This document shows, one piece after another, positions 61,701 to 62,887 of a stretch of 64,000 nt of DNA. Made by a program: the position numbers and the translations under genes. The DNA is taken from assembly GCF_002289565.1 (NCBI RefSeq), contig NZ_NTFY01000035.1:56482-120481 (forward strand), in the 5' to 3' direction. The DNA is from Rhodopirellula sp. SM50 (GTDB taxonomy: Bacteria > Planctomycetota > Planctomycetia > Pirellulales > Pirellulaceae). The stretch's first letter is position 1, and the number at the start of each line of letters is the position of its first letter. The notes beneath the pieces are model-generated. The model was not told where the DNA came from and did not search any database. It worked only from the letters and a program-made list of their open reading frames with translations.

Positions 61701-62887
61701 ATAACTCGCTTGGTCGCACACTTCAGGTCGATGCCACCAGCTCGGATACAAATTTGCTCACCGCGCCGACGGTGACCTACTCGTATCCGAGCGACGTTGC
61801 CTCGCTTGCCTTCTCACCGATTGAGCATGCATTTGGACAGGCCGTCATTGGAATACAGATCGTCGATCCTGGTGCTGACGGTGATTTCAACACCACCGCG
61901 GACAACGGAGTCGTCACGCGTGCGGCGACCGTTACAGTCTCGCCCGTCAATGACGCTCCGACGGTTTCATTGCCCAATCCTCCCGTTTATCTGGCCGGCG
62001 AACCCCCGCAACGCGTGTTTTCCACCACAGGTCTCGATGTCGCAGACGTCGACGATTCCAACTGGACAGGTGCGACGGTCAGATTCGTCAGCGGATACCA
62101 GACGAACGCCGATGTGCTAAGCATTGCGGCCGGTTTGCCCGCTGCGATCACTGCGGGCAATTTTGACGCGACGACCGGATCGATCACACTGACCGGCAGC
62201 GCTTCACTTGCGGATTACAAGATCGCACTCTCGTTGCTCGAATACCAGAATACGAGCAACCAGCCGACCACGGGGACGCGTCAGGTTGAAGTCTCGGTCA
62301 CCGATGCGAATGGTACCAACGCCGCGAATGGCCCATTGTCCGGCACCGACAACGCGTCCTTCGACATCGTGTTTCGCCCCGAGGTGGAAGGGGTCGTCTA
62401 TGACGACGGAACTGGGCAACGGTCGTCGATTCGGACGATCCAAATTCGGTTTGACTCCGTTGTGACGCTTCAGTTGAACGCGATCGAGATTGAACCTGTC
62501 GGTGGTGTCGCGTTTGCTCCCTCCTTCACGACCAGCGACGTGACCGGCAAAACGGTTGCGAGCGTTCAGTTTGATCCTCAAACCTTCGTCGGCGGATCAC
62601 TCTCGGATGGAAACTATCGCATCCGAGTCAAAAGCGACGCCGTCAGCTCGGCCGACAGCTTTGGATTGCAGGCCGACTACGTCGACAGTTTTTTCCGGCT
62701 CTTTGGTGATACCGACGGCGACCGTGACGTCGATGGACAAGACTACGGCCGCTTCGGACTCTCGTTCCTGAAACAGGAAGGGATGCAGGGCTTTGATACC
62801 GATCTGGATTTTGATGGCGACGGTGACGTCGACGGTCAGGATTATGGGCGTTTCGGTTTGCGATTTTTGCGAACTCTGCCCGAATAG
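28730..62887 (+). CDS. Giant secreted multidomain protein 2 (about 11,385 residues)
   Basis: A complete giant gene of 34.2 kb. The ATG at 28730 follows GGGAG and begins MNRKRR, leading to LEMLENRLVLSA (18-29), the planctomycete giant-protein N-terminal motif. Regions by residue: 490-1310 sortilin/BNR-like propeller with Asp-box repeats (SSDGGSTWTQIG); 1460-3760 repeated helix-plus-beta modules, with flagellin-IN-like segments at 2220-2800; 4080-4390 and 5780-6235 RTX repeats; 4740-5300 Calx-beta-like; 6280-6680 a second propeller; 6695-10500 five parallel beta-helix units with jelly-roll, Ig-like, golvesin-like and LamG insertions; 10520-10720 nidogen-like; then Ig-like and cadherin-like domains; 11322-11385 dockerin-like tail. 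No catalytic motif was recognised. Probably a calcium-binding surface or extracellular adhesin or scaffold. No dedicated secretion gene lies beside it. Confidence 0.92.
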   Translation: MNRKRRTADPQRRRQILLEMLENRLVLSALPVDLSGTFDAGIATAPDRDLETMDAPTASGLCDWLQGLSGRQTQHRISVPAGPASDGLYVDDLGNRELRFHVAIEPGTRDDDGQFPETIANGVPSQPPPPDLFYSAATSLVPVDWTLRVAQASGSNGSDVLELIETTTQQLLASQSVSGLGDPLLITGSPFDDVLQLDIDAAYLETNLSSSIVFQGIVGADLVRGPAADTTWAITGEGTGNIGGRFEFSGIETLLGASDNEDSFIFAQDAFVSGSVRGGDGGFDSVVIDGDYGSVAYTASGPDSGTIRLDGTVIEYVGMEPITNTGTATDIVWTSTTSGADQIVIKQGSTINKVTIESANGAFESTTFNLPLTTGSLTINAGAGNDRITIESFGRSPYENGVGEWKLSLAGGAGDDLLSYSSAADAVFQLNNNSLLVQSPSLPDASIIEQGKAKIHFNDAFEIVNLAGASLDDSAFTGRTFFSMFTDAIAWSEEGPGGIVGTDVYSPVAGAINAIAPHPHKTGTIFVGSVNGGVWRTTNGGANWTPLTDDQPSLAIGSLVLSPLDRDGNQVTVATPDNKLVLFAGTGQFSSGYVGGSAVGLLVSSDGGSTWTQIGKSEFDKLRITKVLATDFRSSGKFVSYVSTYDTAVTGGVDNRGGVFRVEVEFNTSTSRTEVSSSTVTKLSGSTVAGGSGLPAGSYTDLVFDPGVIGDSARPWRLFAAHPKQGIYRWDNGGSSWQAISTGIALGTDTKRLRLAISPSNAGTNATVYAARIAPVAAGKSGTELKHLYRTTSNGTNWTTISLPTSTEASVTTGLHPGGQGDLHFSMAVDPTNANIIYVGGDRQPVIGAGNSVGLNDWAGRVFRYSSASTSWTQIVGSNTNSTAPHADSRAIVFDAGKNLLEADDGGIYRLTDPRGTGTWASLVGDLRVTEVGSVAYDPLSKVVFAGTQDNGSALQSLTAHDLVDNNMNGLVDELGERSSGWTAILGGDGASQLAVVDDDNNDNIDDRVVRYSMSNNFEDLYRRTYDANGNAVTSLENVKFRASGNTTDYSGLEDLDNPKSAKGFKGFTKIPLAVNRFNDQRMVAALFGIYESANRLETVKRVDPGPTSKLPGGRYPWAQKIRSLVYGGMEGATPREHLIVASRGADILYRLTSGTTFAAKKVPGAGIIQGLVVDPDNWKTVYAIDDSNVFKTSDITATSPQWKTIGRGMTSLKSIEYVKDSSTDLLLVGGGKGVSRLANPEGVNSLAEAVWRDFGAGLPDVIVSEIHYLDLDDTDGDGDPDGNGAISGSDRFIVSTIGRGVWSMSGVTGDVMRHPIAKITGSASDDHFFVSLNATDQSYVDVFDMGFSGTRRITTWPVESLDGMIVLGQAGSDKLTVSHHRGAITIPEGIFFDGGTSTGHADVLQLSGIDIEDVQTGTTGNRSYYKLFDDDGRQQVVFHSNVENVDDTAFLGWSHPFNSLKVGLKWLWNSIGTNETKVPVFGDSLEHALKGTRPEPRPPKGDPTRAPSVPVLDQIQEETNTDSIGQRLFEAGPNAFRLESLGQTLNSAASITAALDGLDSTANNVTHSDHSGDPSPYIEWDVEIARTLKGKADLDLEHDIGIGSIDLAGSIEVSTDVTFHSIFGVDENGFYLRTRDGDTSAPAELTVGNLVVDISDDLRAGGRFGFLDVALTQVMLGVDNQVRLEVDVTKNAAADSKIRVFDLVSNPLGFLDVDLNGNPTNKTDNNPATNDLSLTGTFAVSAMGGETTPAVDLGTVQVEMKWADITDITGVQVTATPGIAGGEALMNFLNVSADDYLTQLKSFRDQLAQLQNLTEHNPLAVDIPFAKDKLKDLINVVDAITNKLVNPLTSQVIPGNASFRTIQELGNELVRETGINPSDLKLTYNNGELTFDVAIEETIVNQNRPLGIKFDFAKGLGDVDVSSTTDISSGLDFKLTVGTNLAGLVSGNITDNFFLKNASLEATAALSVDDFDANARFGFVSASVQDGMLESDAKIILAMQDPQGGGGDGRITISEIVSAVSNNPTSLFASPTFQGKASANFPLAIPLLNFNATPLASGMVTGHTATTLVDSAASFDTAGNGLTGKIVRITQGDGKGLVRRITSNTSTTLTLADDPNWQWDVPLTTSSRYEILDTAIGVRMPDMADPSMVHFLLPDTPDMKELLNFDRIDAASLVSQLGQLANFLDGLRKSSAFANFDIPFTDSNVGDILKFAEMFSDALLYDEGSDDKVDGNTKLVFDFNQALSNAGLGSRIRAEGDGSKITLIADDPEITALSIKKDASDAGGYAKLNFTDPQAATSDNGFLKVASTAFANDPNAVKLAGDAVIEFSITTAAGITPFDVTIKKTDTDNNTGVGDDRERLLDAGNKATFKTHKDLARKLAGLLGLTPAVINARYDAPNDSLLYEIDFSNIAMGTLDVPLKFDLNLQPLLELESKSNVRLSGNAGFTFTLGLYLGDADPTQLLSVSDTIESVYGAGVIKTDLAVTSPFDVVERLAFAEAKFNVTTTEQGQTQTPVLVTVPAATITSRDAIGGTTGVVKKLNDALAAASLSSKVEAANLGNLLLFRAKENSGVTGFTVDVDSLSPALAKELGFATSGTASKVGDEVSLRATKSLRPTLPPLSADAHFAVTVAGSTHNIVVKAADTQGNSNLLDLVFDINQALKKESIDSQVKAASFGRKLVFTALNGVSPLGITATAGDPAVDELGLATAASGNTDDLGIFTRDGSSFQVSLDGATTLDNLISAINTAAAGKVTAGLNTAKTALQLTDNTSGDKTFRVQPVNNSPAAARLGIMATAAADVSASGQSTGSSNVIEGQQAGGVKLLDRLFLQNAVLSGNVALSTPDPNDVDGDSQLDDGIQASALFGGFVGIALDGGGSLSGSVSAGFKNPTTGQPGGRVTLSELVTGIQTDVTSVIALPSISGPNPTATGTAQLDLALKVTPNLPFVQINNPKLNIQVPNIFADLSASGAIVVNMTDLGDLIKFDKPDLTFDSILDALSKLVDFLGAFEKFGFLDEDLPVIDVSLHDLISLTKKLKGVVDQARANPAATLQFLEDKIEEALGVSSGVDPLMLALYTDNKGTPSDTTDDLDLLRITVDLGADFDKNLGINFDLGGAGILTGSAGLRATGDLDFTLDFGIDLKSPTNVYVFDSAGLTGTLAASATDLNFKAGIKPISVAVRKGQATVGPTPGGPVPNGKLFHAGLDFDNDPAVATPKLLSEVFSSSTNNLGTYFTAAIGGTLDVDLPVYVPESKFKGTIKYDATLAASLSNGFDVTDTLTAVDPNNNTIPIANLFNLNLDEFSPLDNLLLAIDGVDAFLELVQTLMDGQIGSFTIPLVGDSLEDGAQFVEDFRETFVAGLRQAVETSADPNENFVVEQLVGLLGSAGLDILRELPTDPLFPDDPNDPNDNFIRLKTNVNDVGVDPDDIYFEWVFQLGQDLANSDTDIGFDFGIPGLGLSSSGSLATQIAWTMDVGFGLSAGDGFYLLLNQDQSDAEIDFTITAEPEVGSEISLELGFLEATATDRGQTELEATFQIDVTATGDHKVELSEFSSLDLEFGIAAKAVADLELTLGINSQNSNAFPNIKADFWLDWRIDAIPGTTELDIKPLASILDGNLILDGLQKVQFDNLSIDIGSFATNLLGPVFTEIAKFTEPIQPVIDVLTTPIPVISDLGPEITLLDIAAYYGNFDPAYIETVAEIITFVNAFGELTDTENAQLPISTSPFVLYDPASSITPDLSNPLTDLSKLENFTIPGVTGFDLSLLNGKGEKTSSTFLRNVNASPTVDIPVLDNPTSLLGLLLGRDVTLVTLTLQRLFVDFDYKAFFPILGPLGVSITGNFDASLGNPKTGKGIAFGYDTHGIRRFAEADFRNPLLIFDGLYISDTENADGSGKDVPELVLDAGLRAAAELNLGIAEAGVGGGVFAKMLFDLYDPNRDGKIRFGELADNIEGEFKHGDPLLSPLAIFDLSGDMVARMEAFLKIDLFLFSIDKTWAFGPEGKILDFDVDFTRVPKLATEVSSNVLQLNMGPLADKRLNGDVKDHGEKFRVFQNPGDASEIRVEIFDPTQGIYRFNTDYDNPVKLIIQGGQGDDTIDLSGITSSSITYEIDGGPGKDTIILGPNAGKAIIRGGPGDDVITGGGGNDLIFGGLGNDTINAGGGADVVFADSGEVGDSFYRAKVKFGDGNDRVDGGTGNDLIFGAGGKDTVNGGADGDTIIGDGGRVQLNTNGSIKSVVDTKRGFAGFADTLRGDAGNDTIYAGLGADLLFGGGDHDTLYGERGKNTLEGGPGNDILNGGDESDLLKGDAGNDTLLGNAGVDRLEGGDDNDKLDGGAGADTLFGDAGADELLGGGDADRLEGGAGNDSLDGGAGVDTLLGGDDHDLLLGAIGTDLLDGEEGNDTYEITFLGGTTRSLVNVSDSGVQTDTDLMEVIGTDLDDQFLLRANNLVQDGIAFVAMINGAQDVERVNYKSVERILVSGSLGDDRFAVDDVGAELTIDGSLGDDFFQIGQLYRSRRLGPQTSTTADDTNPLNGIRDEDAFATIETTRGFLSNGTRFPMTIQGGVGNDTFVVFHNMAVLSLNGDEGDDSFAIRAFALVGSQEPVRDRTDISGGAGADLIEYVVNAPVNIDGGDGFDTVIVIGTEFGDDFVVTKDGIFGAGLQPRFVNIESLKVDGAEGDDRFYVQSTGAEFVTEIAGGLGSDTFNMSGDAPPVVSNDLLGHSGIITHSVESVDSEYHGVKAIGISANVADNDEPSIIITQSEGDTIIGEDGVTDSYFITLAHAPLANVLVTVNAPVPIGRDKELKAKRFRIFSNAAGSSNNFETNSVVLKFTPANWMIAQTINVDAPNNDASELHDYDDDAIEGTHTGVITHTVTVVGDPRVPDDAFSGSPTQVTDNTIVDTGASFPTAGDGLRGRYATIVEGPGLGEQRLILSNTSNTLTLRTGEWTTAPTTASRYVVQHYHELKAPSVSVTVHDNDAADLIVVQADASTTALGDSDGATEVIEGGSGDQLELKLSRQPTGAVTVDLTGGSEVTLSPSQAVFDSTNWNTAQTVSVSATDDTIREGFHFGSIEFSISSATDVDQVIATSETIVASKRVAFVPLGRKPDAGAAVTVTVDGVARSANRYRVVSNKIVFQDDSGKPDRVQGQVQVAYSYRKPGFDQSSAAPLPVTIADNDVSQVLIRETDGSTDVMESSSSSALPPIADTYTVVLTRQPAANVKVVVVPQATKSTRSVIRNDLVQVGVTSSASGAVSQVDGTLELTFTPSDWNQPKEIVVRAVDDSLVDGGDTKVFAPSIHSLSGIQGPLVVEGAGGNGSALLGGAVLLPGELNVRPATGNVILMEDKALTATTSDLLAVSGVTTLADLVNKTIEITEGPGIGLFRLILAAADLGGGQAKLTLNESWSLTPTQLGDVKKYAVTEMSLNFFAKEEEQIDVMTLWHDDSLADSIGTFSASRVAGLGMGPDVTIGGRKQPGGIRYDDLEVVDVKLGAGDDDLKLVGAQIREDGFQTWTTIHTGPGDDNVVLTMNAVDKTVASGTATSGGTATLVDASANYPVSGLGMQGHRVRITGGTGMGQIRQVLSNTNDTITSDLAWETIPDATSVYEILDQADGPISLRTGRGDDTVDGTTTDRSLLIFGDEGADTLTGGIGEDLIFGDLGRVDYFDAEGAVVTRLGTHPDLDTRTPTREVQIFSSPTSVTGTTLTDTTAAFPIGDESLAGLFVRITIGTGALQRRQIVSNTPTTLVLSEAWDVPPDGNSTYRVYALSEDQTDGVVREARLKLTIPTTEGGNDSISGSSGNDVLLGNFGADIIHGNDGQDRIFGHGIQGSNDDAAADHLIGDAGRDEIHGQDGDDTLSGGDANDDLFGGQGADSIDGGEGNDQVDGGPGNDQLQGDAGDDIAFGQAGRDSISGGDGADYLDGGDETDSLSGGLGNDVLFAGTGIGNVVNGDEGDDRITGADEGAETDPDFTDATYFGDVIIGGPGDDQIWALAGADHILGSDGNDRIDTGLGSDYADGGSGNDWMFAGHGLGDHLLGGSDDDELYGSHFGDDTLAGGTGQDRVFGQGGNDTLDGDSGDDFLDGGIGVDLVRGGFGDDELLGGGGAADQLLGEDGDDVIRGSDDGADLIFGGPGNDRITGLGGNDVISGGPGDDVIRGGKGDDQIAGDGGIDVLLGDEDHDSLYGHNTTGVGDGTADDAAADRMFGDFGTGADEAGSGQDQLFGGGGTDLMFGEAGDDFIDVVTETVQTYDYGSGETATPSDFVTPTPTTDPVLTTASPMIIAAATLPTGPTYAGRWTEFAGSASSWGISGGGPVSIEPAVAIDAVGKRYVAWADARHGNFEVYVAVHEEGAGWRQLVGSGEAGGVSATPTSSRRPSIAIDTDDNPIVVWTEMDSVGSDLRAAKWNPTAGAGVGAWEPIGDSLLPGGVTGGLSSDQADEAAIASTPAGPVIAWMDQSSGAKNAYARRFTAGDWVTLGSNLGTSGVSASDSDVAGLAIAVDGDAVAIAWTQPIGDQSEIYLRELSGTTWHALDGSANGGGVSDSRRMSHSATLAYHGGELFAAWIDESSGFPRVYASRFDGSEWADAGAGSRDDGGVNAIGGRASRPGLVARGGKLFLAYRDNLVSTNLTSDPAIYVKQWSGTEFVESVAGDASGRGIGITGGARLDNALAVDASGNPFVAWFEPVDAGGEVYLRGNTFDLSGSLVQVDGTVGNTIQDVLDAQDLGVGDVILVEGTHSSGATVTSGDAGVSIIGAPNSLIQGAVVINAADSVTLQRLSINGGITINGSDNVTVRENAISGVGVLIDQASANTVLANNTIAAGIGLTLTGSVAQTRVEFNQFTGPDSSAVGLRVTGTGAAGMTVRDNDFLGSGTGITLDVSAGGMIHNNDLGVSGTGIKIAAPLTGEVSENKVHDALVGIAYAASATLSNNRIFDNTLGVRSTVDSVSSGFGFVGTALPNMIFGNQTGVDLNGRMQNQHVFENQIGVTGAGILGGDDFGSMNLIQANQVGVDFDGTIQFNRVFENVTGVLAGSRNVIVHNLLSRNSVAGIHAQGSFDVRIAHNTIFGETGDNIRIDGSSSEVEVRNNILSTQSGYNLSLDDNSLKGFFSDYNTLHADPGGKIAHFVIDFDDLLDWQRDVHRYDLHSLGSTRVNPWWSKPTHVSRGAGELDVFETVAGLRRTSPTLDAGDPRIDFAPPAGYQNLLANPGFESGTAGWSTHLGAQVRSVAPIAFEGTQYFFGGNASTAFAEQTVDLIAQGYTIAQIDGAALVAVFNARVRAANESSPDVARLALKFLDSTDAVLETVQLEAESANDRWELLGDRVAIPLGARKIVFRFESDRITGVNNDGYLDAASLQVVSKNSYPDQGAYGGTTRDVVAGRPQIRLLSPDLYVDWRKDVPGIIRWQTAGNDGGTPVKIDLYQDAADGPVWLASIANSTVDDGEYAWTPSDNGIDFGTYGLRIHVSLVDQPIVFDRGVESFTVPENPAANAFYVNDANTLNDQYSTAPGDHRNTGLLLNRPKPHVNSILRVYDLGAGDTIYNDTGDYLAFDPIVISNSSGVGDDEGFLWTGPSDSGKDVFLDYAYSNEPDTIVELYDADQVTIRHFDFSSGRRGIWLHGGSTRFTGEHLILSSHAEDGILIQDDAEETRLDQITASNNARHGVHATSSIAAITNSVVSGNTEHGLALLNQAGVLVDHNQINDNGLDGIYLTRVSGATSMISNNDVYGNNRGVFAWYGTSLSAVNVVGNSVHDHPTFGIEVWGNGNVSQNSVFDNQDTGIQVRDGASAVENVVFASGTGIELLGFSGATAKNNRVYDHSEVGILAYGSSVAEGNVVYSSPIGIEARMQNAVGGSVSGNLVYDTPLNGVIVDDANGVNVHGNTLYTEGGTGLSLENTSVNVDVRNNIFRVLDGLGLSVASNSQAGFDSDYNLYWTSGNGVVASWQGVQRTSLSQWRNAAFTDQNSLQQDPLLVDPDGADGTLGFVDTINDGRDDDFHLSSTQGRFVGSIVPVHDVTAGTPIFLTVGEQVDATQSPAIDRGDASFAFAAEPTPNGGFVNLGAFGNTTQASKSPSEYVLVTVPDGGEVWPAEQTFAIRWRSDLLGSADVRIELVRDGDGAFVDVIAANAANTGSFNWAIPSTITPQSDYRIRVTRNDDNTLLDQSNGVVTITEPIHFYYVNLAGDTDFTDNEYTTQPGDDATNTGTSPTAPKATIRGVLEAYDLGPGDVIFVDTGHYTLDVNVVIEAEDSGVRIVGATQTGHETLLDRANTASGNYVFDLQGADDVTLESLGITGGSNGVVAIDNADSDDLTVKNSRVFGNRFQEIWIGIGNERFTLRGSEVSDPNWSDTIGVQLRGDATVVTDSKIHGHSFGIQLQGRGNEITNSWVYNNNNYGILYGLVNDAGTSITHNHIFANSIGIQATLSDSSVAGTISDNVVFANSFKGIDVGALRALIRVERNAIYDNARGVDTKYNVHFADNDVFRNGIGIHSADDSVVTGNRVFGNTQVGIQAEAVARVLGNQVYSNEIGIQTLGSGYSGLISGNVVYDNATHAMLLGRLVVGSQIVNNTIDHGAGSGVRFEVSSGSFAFRNNILNVDGDDALSFAADSQQNLSFDYNLYHLGGATHLADLGNTDIVNRVDWFYELGQDEHSLAGSGSAFDAQFVDTNGADDVFGFSTTTTGAATIVDDGDPGFSTSGIGWLSETDANAHDGDFQKTNEPGTGVNLAEWTFGGLTPGATYQVSTTWVADFAYTRSAKYRVYDGPFDESKPPIGWKAINQSVPPVEFTDAGSSWNRLGYFTPTGDTIAIVMSDLGQTVSADAVHLVPIVGDGGTDDDFHLKSNSPAIDQGDLFDQYILEPLPNGRRINLGAYGNSAEAAVSSAQMVQIIEPGGLQKFELGQSIDLQWHVAGVGDPADDSYQRTVLQSNPVAYYRVSEPSGTQVLDVSGNLRHGSYLGSPTLAVDGVFESGFDTAVAFDDVDTDYIEIPHDGALSPTRQLSFSLWVNQDRSPGYWTPLIHQPNPAGGSDYLLMISETGLLRLETKRGAEILESPHGKFQSGQWQHVAGVIDRDAGSMKIYVEGELVAQRSTSTTDLGSSTTPLRVGWWTGSAVGFFTPLYGRLDEVAVFDRALTPDEIRRQRLNTPWANVSLTLVDELSGQPSPIASNIEAAGSYDWTISGVPADREYRVAITVNQGSLPVGISDEPLQIVNDSNNYYVNLADDQDFSDNEFTTAAGDNRNLGKSPGSPMASLRALVEAYDLDPGDVVYVDTGHYLHLGNVTLTSEDSGVRIVGASQSGHQTHLDRSNVNSGSTVFRLDNADDITLEFLSISGGSQGVFAADNSDSDGLTIRNSRIFGNRWDEVFLGVGNDGFTLAESEVYDPSWTELYGVRLRGNSNIISDSSIHGHFVGLRLEGRGNDVLRNEVFGNSYNGIELTISSDTGTLIKDNRVFGNNTGIWGNSNSAEISDNVVFGNFWRGIEVMSPIQVLGNTVYDNPLGIFAYNTATVEGNVAYRNDIGIHVDDDAIAENNRVYSNRQVGLRGEERATVVGNTVFSNPVGIQAYGGNGVIFTGEIRGNVVYANETQAMLLQRLSTGAMIVGNTIDHGFGTGVRIEGSSRNFQFSNNILRVAGAYAVSIAADSQQDPIFDYNLYHLVGTTKLADWAGTDILDRAQWYYEFGFDEHGLAGSGVAFDPKFVDVDGIDDTLGFETTATSTAQIIDNGDAGFSTIGANWTTSSDSGAHGGDSLISSQPRAGENIAQWSFTGLTAGATYRVSATWLARGDANVIPYHVYDGSRETGVSIGWAMVDQRIAPNDFNDSGSSWEELAIVTSQSDTVTVALSDTASSWLVTADAVHLLPILGDASADDDFHLLTDSPAIDRGDPADAFTLEPVPNGSRINLGAYGNTIEAATSATPIIQVIDPIGLQKFETGQTIDLRWNTDGVPTTDSVDLTMVDEASGQEYPIACVLNHGEYSWSISGVPIDREYRLKVAVSAGGPQSSSDEPFYIVNDGNQFYVGDSVLSDNEFTSAVGDNRNTGKHPGSPMASLRAVIEAFDLGVGDVVYVDTGNYPVLQNINLTAEDSGVRIVGVSQPGHHSVLDRGNPNAGSYVFNLINGDDLTLEHLSITGAYYGVYAANQSDSDNLQILHSRLYDNEREEVRLYQSNEGATLSDNEIFDSDGGTVYEIGIASAANGTTLTGNSIHGHYDGIQLTGIGFQVSDNELFNNFRYGIDLYGLDHGTSSVTGNLAYGNATGLNLLGHVVIRDNEAYANATGIIANGYLQLTGNVAHGNSGSGIRSNSGGAIDGNVAYGNQNGIEVVSSSAPIVRNNRVYNNSAAGIVADNQTHIEANTSFANSVGILLHANLGASVRSKAINNLIYGNTNQGILFDNYSPKFEVVNNTIYQEVGDAIRVVASSPDIVVYNNIITVEGGYALFVNAASQSGVDSDYNLMQLTTGAAKTGSWAGVDATTLADWQSTSAQDAASLSADPLFVDYNGRDNIFGYDSITGVDGSHDDNLILDAHSPAIDRGHSWFAPRSDQLGSARLDDPASTNSGSPIYVPESLGGNQFSAVGSAMNWTSDYTFTLSLPFQFPFYGRSHSSVGVSTNGFIDLGNITWFREPTESNFKNQARIAPLWDAIDTRGVGDDVYVDTSVTDEVTIRWDASLTSDRTQQVQFSATLKKSGEILFHYGDGNVGLSPIVGISNGSGSLFGYAAPHGVANLNRFDSQRFALPPGFVDLGAYEFRGDSADVDPPSVVSVVPGPNEVLFSVPAIRVNFDEEPNAITAAVANSYELRDSGDDAIFDNTDDVIYPLNPDFSLGDTFVDIDVLDSLPAGVYRLTVFTAIRDSAGNPIGSPFTSMFTVLPGLSTDPGISVIHSNNDTVVFEEGVLENTRDRFGVALNVAPTTDVVVAIASTDENEVVAAIGQLTFTPDNWFLPQTVDVIGVMDHESDGDQSIQFTLTPTAAAGSNYDALPAQPITVTVKDLSHIAVTTNPTILEDSNTSTLQLTNLLSYNSLGRTLQVDATSSDTNLLTAPTVTYSYPSDVASLAFSPIEHAFGQAVIGIQIVDPGADGDFNTTADNGVVTRAATVTVSPVNDAPTVSLPNPPVYLAGEPPQRVFSTTGLDVADVDDSNWTGATVRFVSGYQTNADVLSIAAGLPAAITAGNFDATTGSITLTGSASLADYKIALSLLEYQNTSNQPTTGTRQVEVSVTDANGTNAANGPLSGTDNASFDIVFRPEVEGVVYDDGTGQRSSIRTIQIRFDSVVTLQLNAIEIEPVGGVAFAPSFTTSDVTGKTVASVQFDPQTFVGGSLSDGNYRIRVKSDAVSSADSFGLQADYVDSFFRLFGDTDGDRDVDGQDYGRFGLSFLKQEGMQGFDTDLDFDGDGDVDGQDYGRFGLRFLRTLPE
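30190..32660 (+). other. Sortilin/BNR-type propeller domain of giant 2
   Basis: Repeated Asp-box-like motifs (TTNGGANWTPL, SSDGGSTWTQIG, TTSNGTNWTTI) at blade-sized spacing mark a large exo-sialidase/sortilin-type propeller. No sialidase catalytic Arg triad or RIP motif was evident, so a binding role is likelier. Two sampled 60-base lines are 52% and 42% GC, lower than lines further along the gene. Confidence 0.65.
33100..40000 (+). repeat. About five copies of an unnamed helix-plus-beta module in giant 2
   Basis: Helical phrases with a conserved I-P/V-P-x-x-x-x-S-L-x-x core recur near 33100 (VPVFGDSLEHAL), 34110 (DIPFAKDKLKDLI), 35240 (DIPFTDSNVGDIL), 37690 (LPVIDVSLHDLI) and 38620 (IPLVGDSLEDGA), with a worn copy near 39600. 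Each is preceded by a Leu-rich helix (LxxLxxLxxFL) and followed by about 100 residues of short beta strands with LGFLxVxA or FGIxL phrases, and often by a D-x-RIT[IL]SE[IL] acidic loop. I know no family name for it. Confidence 0.55.
35400..37140 (+). other. Flagellin-IN-like segments inside giant 2
   Basis: Three stretches resemble the hook_IN motif of flagellar cap and filament proteins: TTLDNLISAINTAA, then a G-L-N-T-A-K-T-A-L-Q-L-T-D strand, then PAAARLGI; and related copies with VFDINQALKK...LGLAT and VKKLNDALAAASL...ELGFAT. The pattern (helix, beta strand, then ...LG[IFL]) is repeated at 180-200 residue spacing. Resemblance is by eye only. Confidence 0.45.
40965..41900 (+). repeat. RTX calcium-binding nonapeptide block 1 of giant 2
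   Basis: Tandem G-G-x-G-[ND]-D-x-[LIF]-x repeats (for example GGPGDDVITGGGGNDLIFGG) form a parallel beta-roll. The block is broken in the middle by about 60 residues (VFADSGEV...KSVVDTKRGF) and resumes as a clean 18-residue-period array. Strongly biased to G and C from the Gly/Asp content. Typical of secreted calcium-binding proteins. Confidence 0.92.
42950..44620 (+). other. Calx-beta-like domains of giant 2
   Basis: Three segments open with DND-type linkers (VADNDEPSIIITQ, VHDNDAADLIVVQ, IADNDVSQVLIRE) and continue with Y-x-[IV]-x-L-x-x-x-P and F-T-P-x-[ND]-W phrases, the pattern of Calx-beta and related calcium-dependent Ig-fold repeats. A further copy lies near 61270-61610. An inserted 70-residue module sits inside the first (43373-43590). 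Confidence 0.65.
46070..47430 (+). repeat. RTX calcium-binding nonapeptide block 2 of giant 2
   Basis: A second, longer array of G-G-x-G-x-D-x-[LIV]-x repeats, with many acidic substitutions (GDDTLSGGDANDDLFGG, DGDDVIRGSDDGADLIFGG) and small loops such as GHGIQGSNDDAAADH and GHNTTGVGDGTADDAAADR. It forms a beta-roll adjoining the second propeller. Confidence 0.92.
47570..48780 (+). other. Second propeller-like domain of giant 2
   Basis: About seven units of roughly 50-60 residues repeat the pattern W..LG.S...GGVS.....S..P.[IL]A.D..G.P.VAW.D......[EV]YV..[FW]. This resembles bacterial BNR/WD-like repeats found in large planctomycete and myxobacterial proteins. Each blade ends in the same Trp-centred strand. 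No active site seen. Confidence 0.6.
50290..50770 (+). other. Jelly-roll carbohydrate-binding-like domain of giant 2
   Basis: LLANPGFESGTAGWSTHLG is the usual opening of CBM4/9-type or PEP-CTERM-associated jelly rolls. The domain continues with FARV, LKFLDSTDAVL and ARKIVFRFESDR, ending NNDGYLDAASLQVV. It lies between the first and second beta-helix units. Confidence 0.6.
54730..58240 (+). repeat. Two golvesin-C-like domains of giant 2
   Basis: Domains at 54730-55150 and 57830-58240 each run GD.GFST.G.[GN]W, [WF][TS]F.GLT.GATY.VS.TW, [VY].VYDG, then V.....F.D.GSSW..L and S.T...S....ADAVHL.PI. This is the golvesin/xanthan-lyase C-terminal carbohydrate-binding pattern as I know it. Each closes one beta-helix unit. 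Confidence 0.65.
55430..56100 (+). other. LamG/concanavalin-like domain nested in an Ig-like domain
   Basis: The LamG pattern is clear: PVAYYRVSEPSGT, DVSGN..HGSYLG, LSFSLWVNQD, GQWQHVAGVIDR, MKIYVEGELV, YGRLDEVAVFDRALTPDEI. It interrupts the Ig-like linker, which starts IDLQWHVAGV just before and resumes ANVSLTLVDELSGQ just after. The corresponding linker in the next unit (58410-58690) runs straight through, IDLRWNTDGV to SVDLTMVDEASGQ. Confidence 0.8.
60290..60890 (+). other. Nidogen-like domain of giant 2
   Basis: FQFPFYGRSHSSVGVSTNGFIDLG, then ARIAPLWDAID and VTIRWDAS...QVQFSATLKKSGEILFHYGD, match the nidogen-like extracellular beta-sandwich pattern seen in bacterial adhesins. It terminates the beta-helix region and precedes Ig-like, Calx-beta-like and cadherin-like domains. 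Confidence 0.55.
62690..62884 (+). other. C-terminal dockerin-like EF-hand pair of giant 2
   Basis: FFRLFGDTDGDRDVDGQDYG, RFGLSFLK, then DGDGDVDGQDYGRFGLRFLR at the very end. Nearly residue for residue the same as the tail of giant protein 1 (14138-14334), including the two calcium loops and the closing FLRTL. Confidence 0.85.
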
